Part shown: positions 6,394 through 7,469 of the stretch, in pieces
Layout: every line of letters begins with the position of its first letter
Numbering within the stretch: the first letter of the stretch is position 1
DNA from: Myxococcota bacterium
GTDB taxonomy: Bacteria > Myxococcota > Polyangia > GCA-2747355 > JAKLHH01
NCBI GenBank assembly: GCA_022710245.1
Contig: JAKLHH010000345.1
Coordinates: 1-7,469 of the forward strand
DNA length: 7,469 nt
Reading direction: 5' to 3'
The notes under the pieces: generated by a model
Database searches by the model: none
Told to the model about the DNA's origin: nothing
The model's input: the letters and a program-made list of their open reading frames with translations, nothing else
Position numbers and translations under genes: made by a program

Positions 6394-7469
6394 ATGCGAC
6401 TCTCCGCGCTCGCTCGCTCGCTCCCGGCCGTGGCCGTCGCGCTCGCGGCCATCAGCAACGCAGCCTGCTCGCTGCCCGCGGTGCACCCGCGGATGGCCAG
6501 CGACTTCGCCAGCGGCGCGACCCGCGTCCGCTCGGTGGCCGTGCTCCCGGTCGATGTGAGCGTGCAGATCGGCAACCAGGACCCGCGCTCGAGCGGGACC
6601 ATCGCCCTCGACCAGAGGGTGCTCGATCGCGTGCACCGCGGGGTCGCCGCCGCGCTGGCGCGACAGGGCTACGAGGTGAAGGCGGTGGTCCAGCCGGACG
6701 GCCTGGCGACCGAGCCACGCACGGGCGGCGTGCGCATGATCATCCACCCCAAGGACCTCGCCGACCTCCGCGTGGAGCTCCACCAGTCGACGGCGCCGCT
6801 CGGGCCCGGCCCCGGCGCGCTCGCGACGCGGGTCTCCCTCGACCTCACGCGCCAGATCGGCAAGACCACGGGCGCCGACGCCACCCTCTACGCGCGCGGC
6901 TGGGCCTACGTCGGCAACGAGGACGGCGCCGGGATGAAGACGCTCCGCGTGATCCTCACCGTGCTCCTCGTCGTGCTCGTCGTCGGCCTCGTCATCGCCG
7001 TCGTCGCGGGTGGCGGCAAGGGAGGCGGGCACGGCCTCGGCCACGTCGCCGGCGGCGCCGCCCGCGCGGCCGGGACCGCCGCGGCGGTGGCCGGCCACGT
7101 GATGATCCGCACGCTGCCCTTCGTGGTCGCCGCGCACGCCGCGCACCACCACCACATCGAGGTCGTCCCCTGCTATCGCTGCGCCCCGCCGCCACCTCCA
7201 CCACCTCCTCCGGTGCAGCTCGCACCGGCCCCCGTCGAGGGGCCCATCGAGGTCGACCAGCCGATGCCCGCTCCGCCCGTCGGACCACTGCCGCCGGCGC
7301 CCGCCTCGCGTCCCGCCCCGGCCTCGCGCGTCGCGCCGCCGCGGGCCGCCCCCTCCGCGCACGAGGCCTCGCGCTGGCCGGCGCCAGCCGCGGAGCCGCC
7401 GCCGGTCATCCACCTGCGCCAGGGGCCTCCCCTCACCGAGTCGGCCGCGGGCTTCGCCATCAGCCTCGT
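6394..7469 (+). CDS. putative lipoprotein with membrane segment and proline-rich tail (3' end missing)
   Basis: ATG 6394 opens a frame with no stop to the window end: 358 residues are visible. An in-frame TGA at 6346 limits the start, and ATG 6394 gives a signal peptide: Arg2, a hydrophobic core at about 10-20, then S-N-A-A-C with Cys25 as the likely lipidated residue. Asn at -3 is not canonical, so cleavage by signal peptidase I is an alternative. Residues 46-100 contain R-S-V-A-V-L-P-V followed by a helical stretch ending G-Y-E-V. This resembles the start of CsgG/GNA1162-like envelope lipoproteins, which is weak evidence. G-A-D-A-T-L-Y-A-R-G (about 162-171) is followed by a strong hydrophobic segment at 186-205, a Gly/His-rich stretch, a His cluster (His248, His251-254) with C-Y-R-C (260-263), nine prolines (265-273) and a Pro/Ala-rich tail with repeated P-A-P-A-S-R. 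Function is unknown; an envelope-spanning scaffold is possible. Confidence 0.8.
   Translation, partial: MRLSALARSLPAVAVALAAISNAACSLPAVHPRMASDFASGATRVRSVAVLPVDVSVQIGNQDPRSSGTIALDQRVLDRVHRGVAAALARQGYEVKAVVQPDGLATEPRTGGVRMIIHPKDLADLRVELHQSTAPLGPGPGALATRVSLDLTRQIGKTTGADATLYARGWAYVGNEDGAGMKTLRVILTVLLVVLVVGLVIAVVAGGGKGGGHGLGHVAGGAARAAGTAAAVAGHVMIRTLPFVVAAHAAHHHHIEVVPCYRCAPPPPPPPPPVQLAPAPVEGPIEVDQPMPAPPVGPLPPAPASRPAPASRVAPPRAAPSAHEASRWPAPAAEPPPVIHLRQGPPLTESAAGFAISL

Noticed and set aside
6301..7413. A 370-residue minus-strand open frame opposite the lipoprotein gene
   Set aside because: Low-complexity Arg/Gly-rich translation. The plus-strand frame has a signal peptide, a membrane segment and a matching start region.

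Overview
This 7,469-base window is extremely GC-rich, with G or C at most third codon positions, and is packed with long open frames on both strands that are mostly artefacts of composition. Gene content, relaxed lipoprotein signals, a proline-rich envelope protein and lack of Shine-Dalgarno sequences suggest a Myxococcota (former deltaproteobacterial) chromosome. That assignment is inference from style; no ribosomal or other taxonomic marker gene is present.

Layout. (1) Bases 1-2382, plus strand: the 3' part of a large, probably exported protein with an Ig-like region, four tandem cysteine-rich repeats and a C-terminal PIG-L/LmbE-type zinc deacetylase domain. (2) Bases 2383-2453: a short convergent gap almost filled by a palindromic element. 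(3) Bases 2454-3596, minus strand: a fusion of a DUF2062 membrane domain with a SAM-dependent methyltransferase. (4) Bases 3597-3701: a divergent promoter region. (5) Bases 3702-6218, plus strand: a complete UvrD/PcrA superfamily 1 DNA helicase, longer than usual. (6) Bases 6219-6393: a gap holding a second copy of the palindromic element, flanked by 14-base direct repeats. (7) Bases 6394-7469, plus strand: the start of a putative lipoprotein with a membrane segment, a His/Cys cluster and a proline-rich tail, cut by the window end. No stretch above 300 bases lacks a gene.

The genes do not form an obvious pathway: a housekeeping helicase sits among envelope or secreted proteins, each with its own probable promoter. 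No defence system, CRISPR array, transposase, tRNA or rRNA was seen.

The most interesting signals are two unrelated families of small palindromic repeats. One has two copies inside the helicase gene, in the same frame and orientation; the other has two copies between genes. In both, substitutions between copies often fall in paired positions and preserve base pairing, which points to selection on a folded RNA or DNA structure. All three visible gene starts also have a -10-like hexamer 7-9 bases before the start codon and no ribosome binding site, suggesting leaderless or nearly leaderless transcripts.
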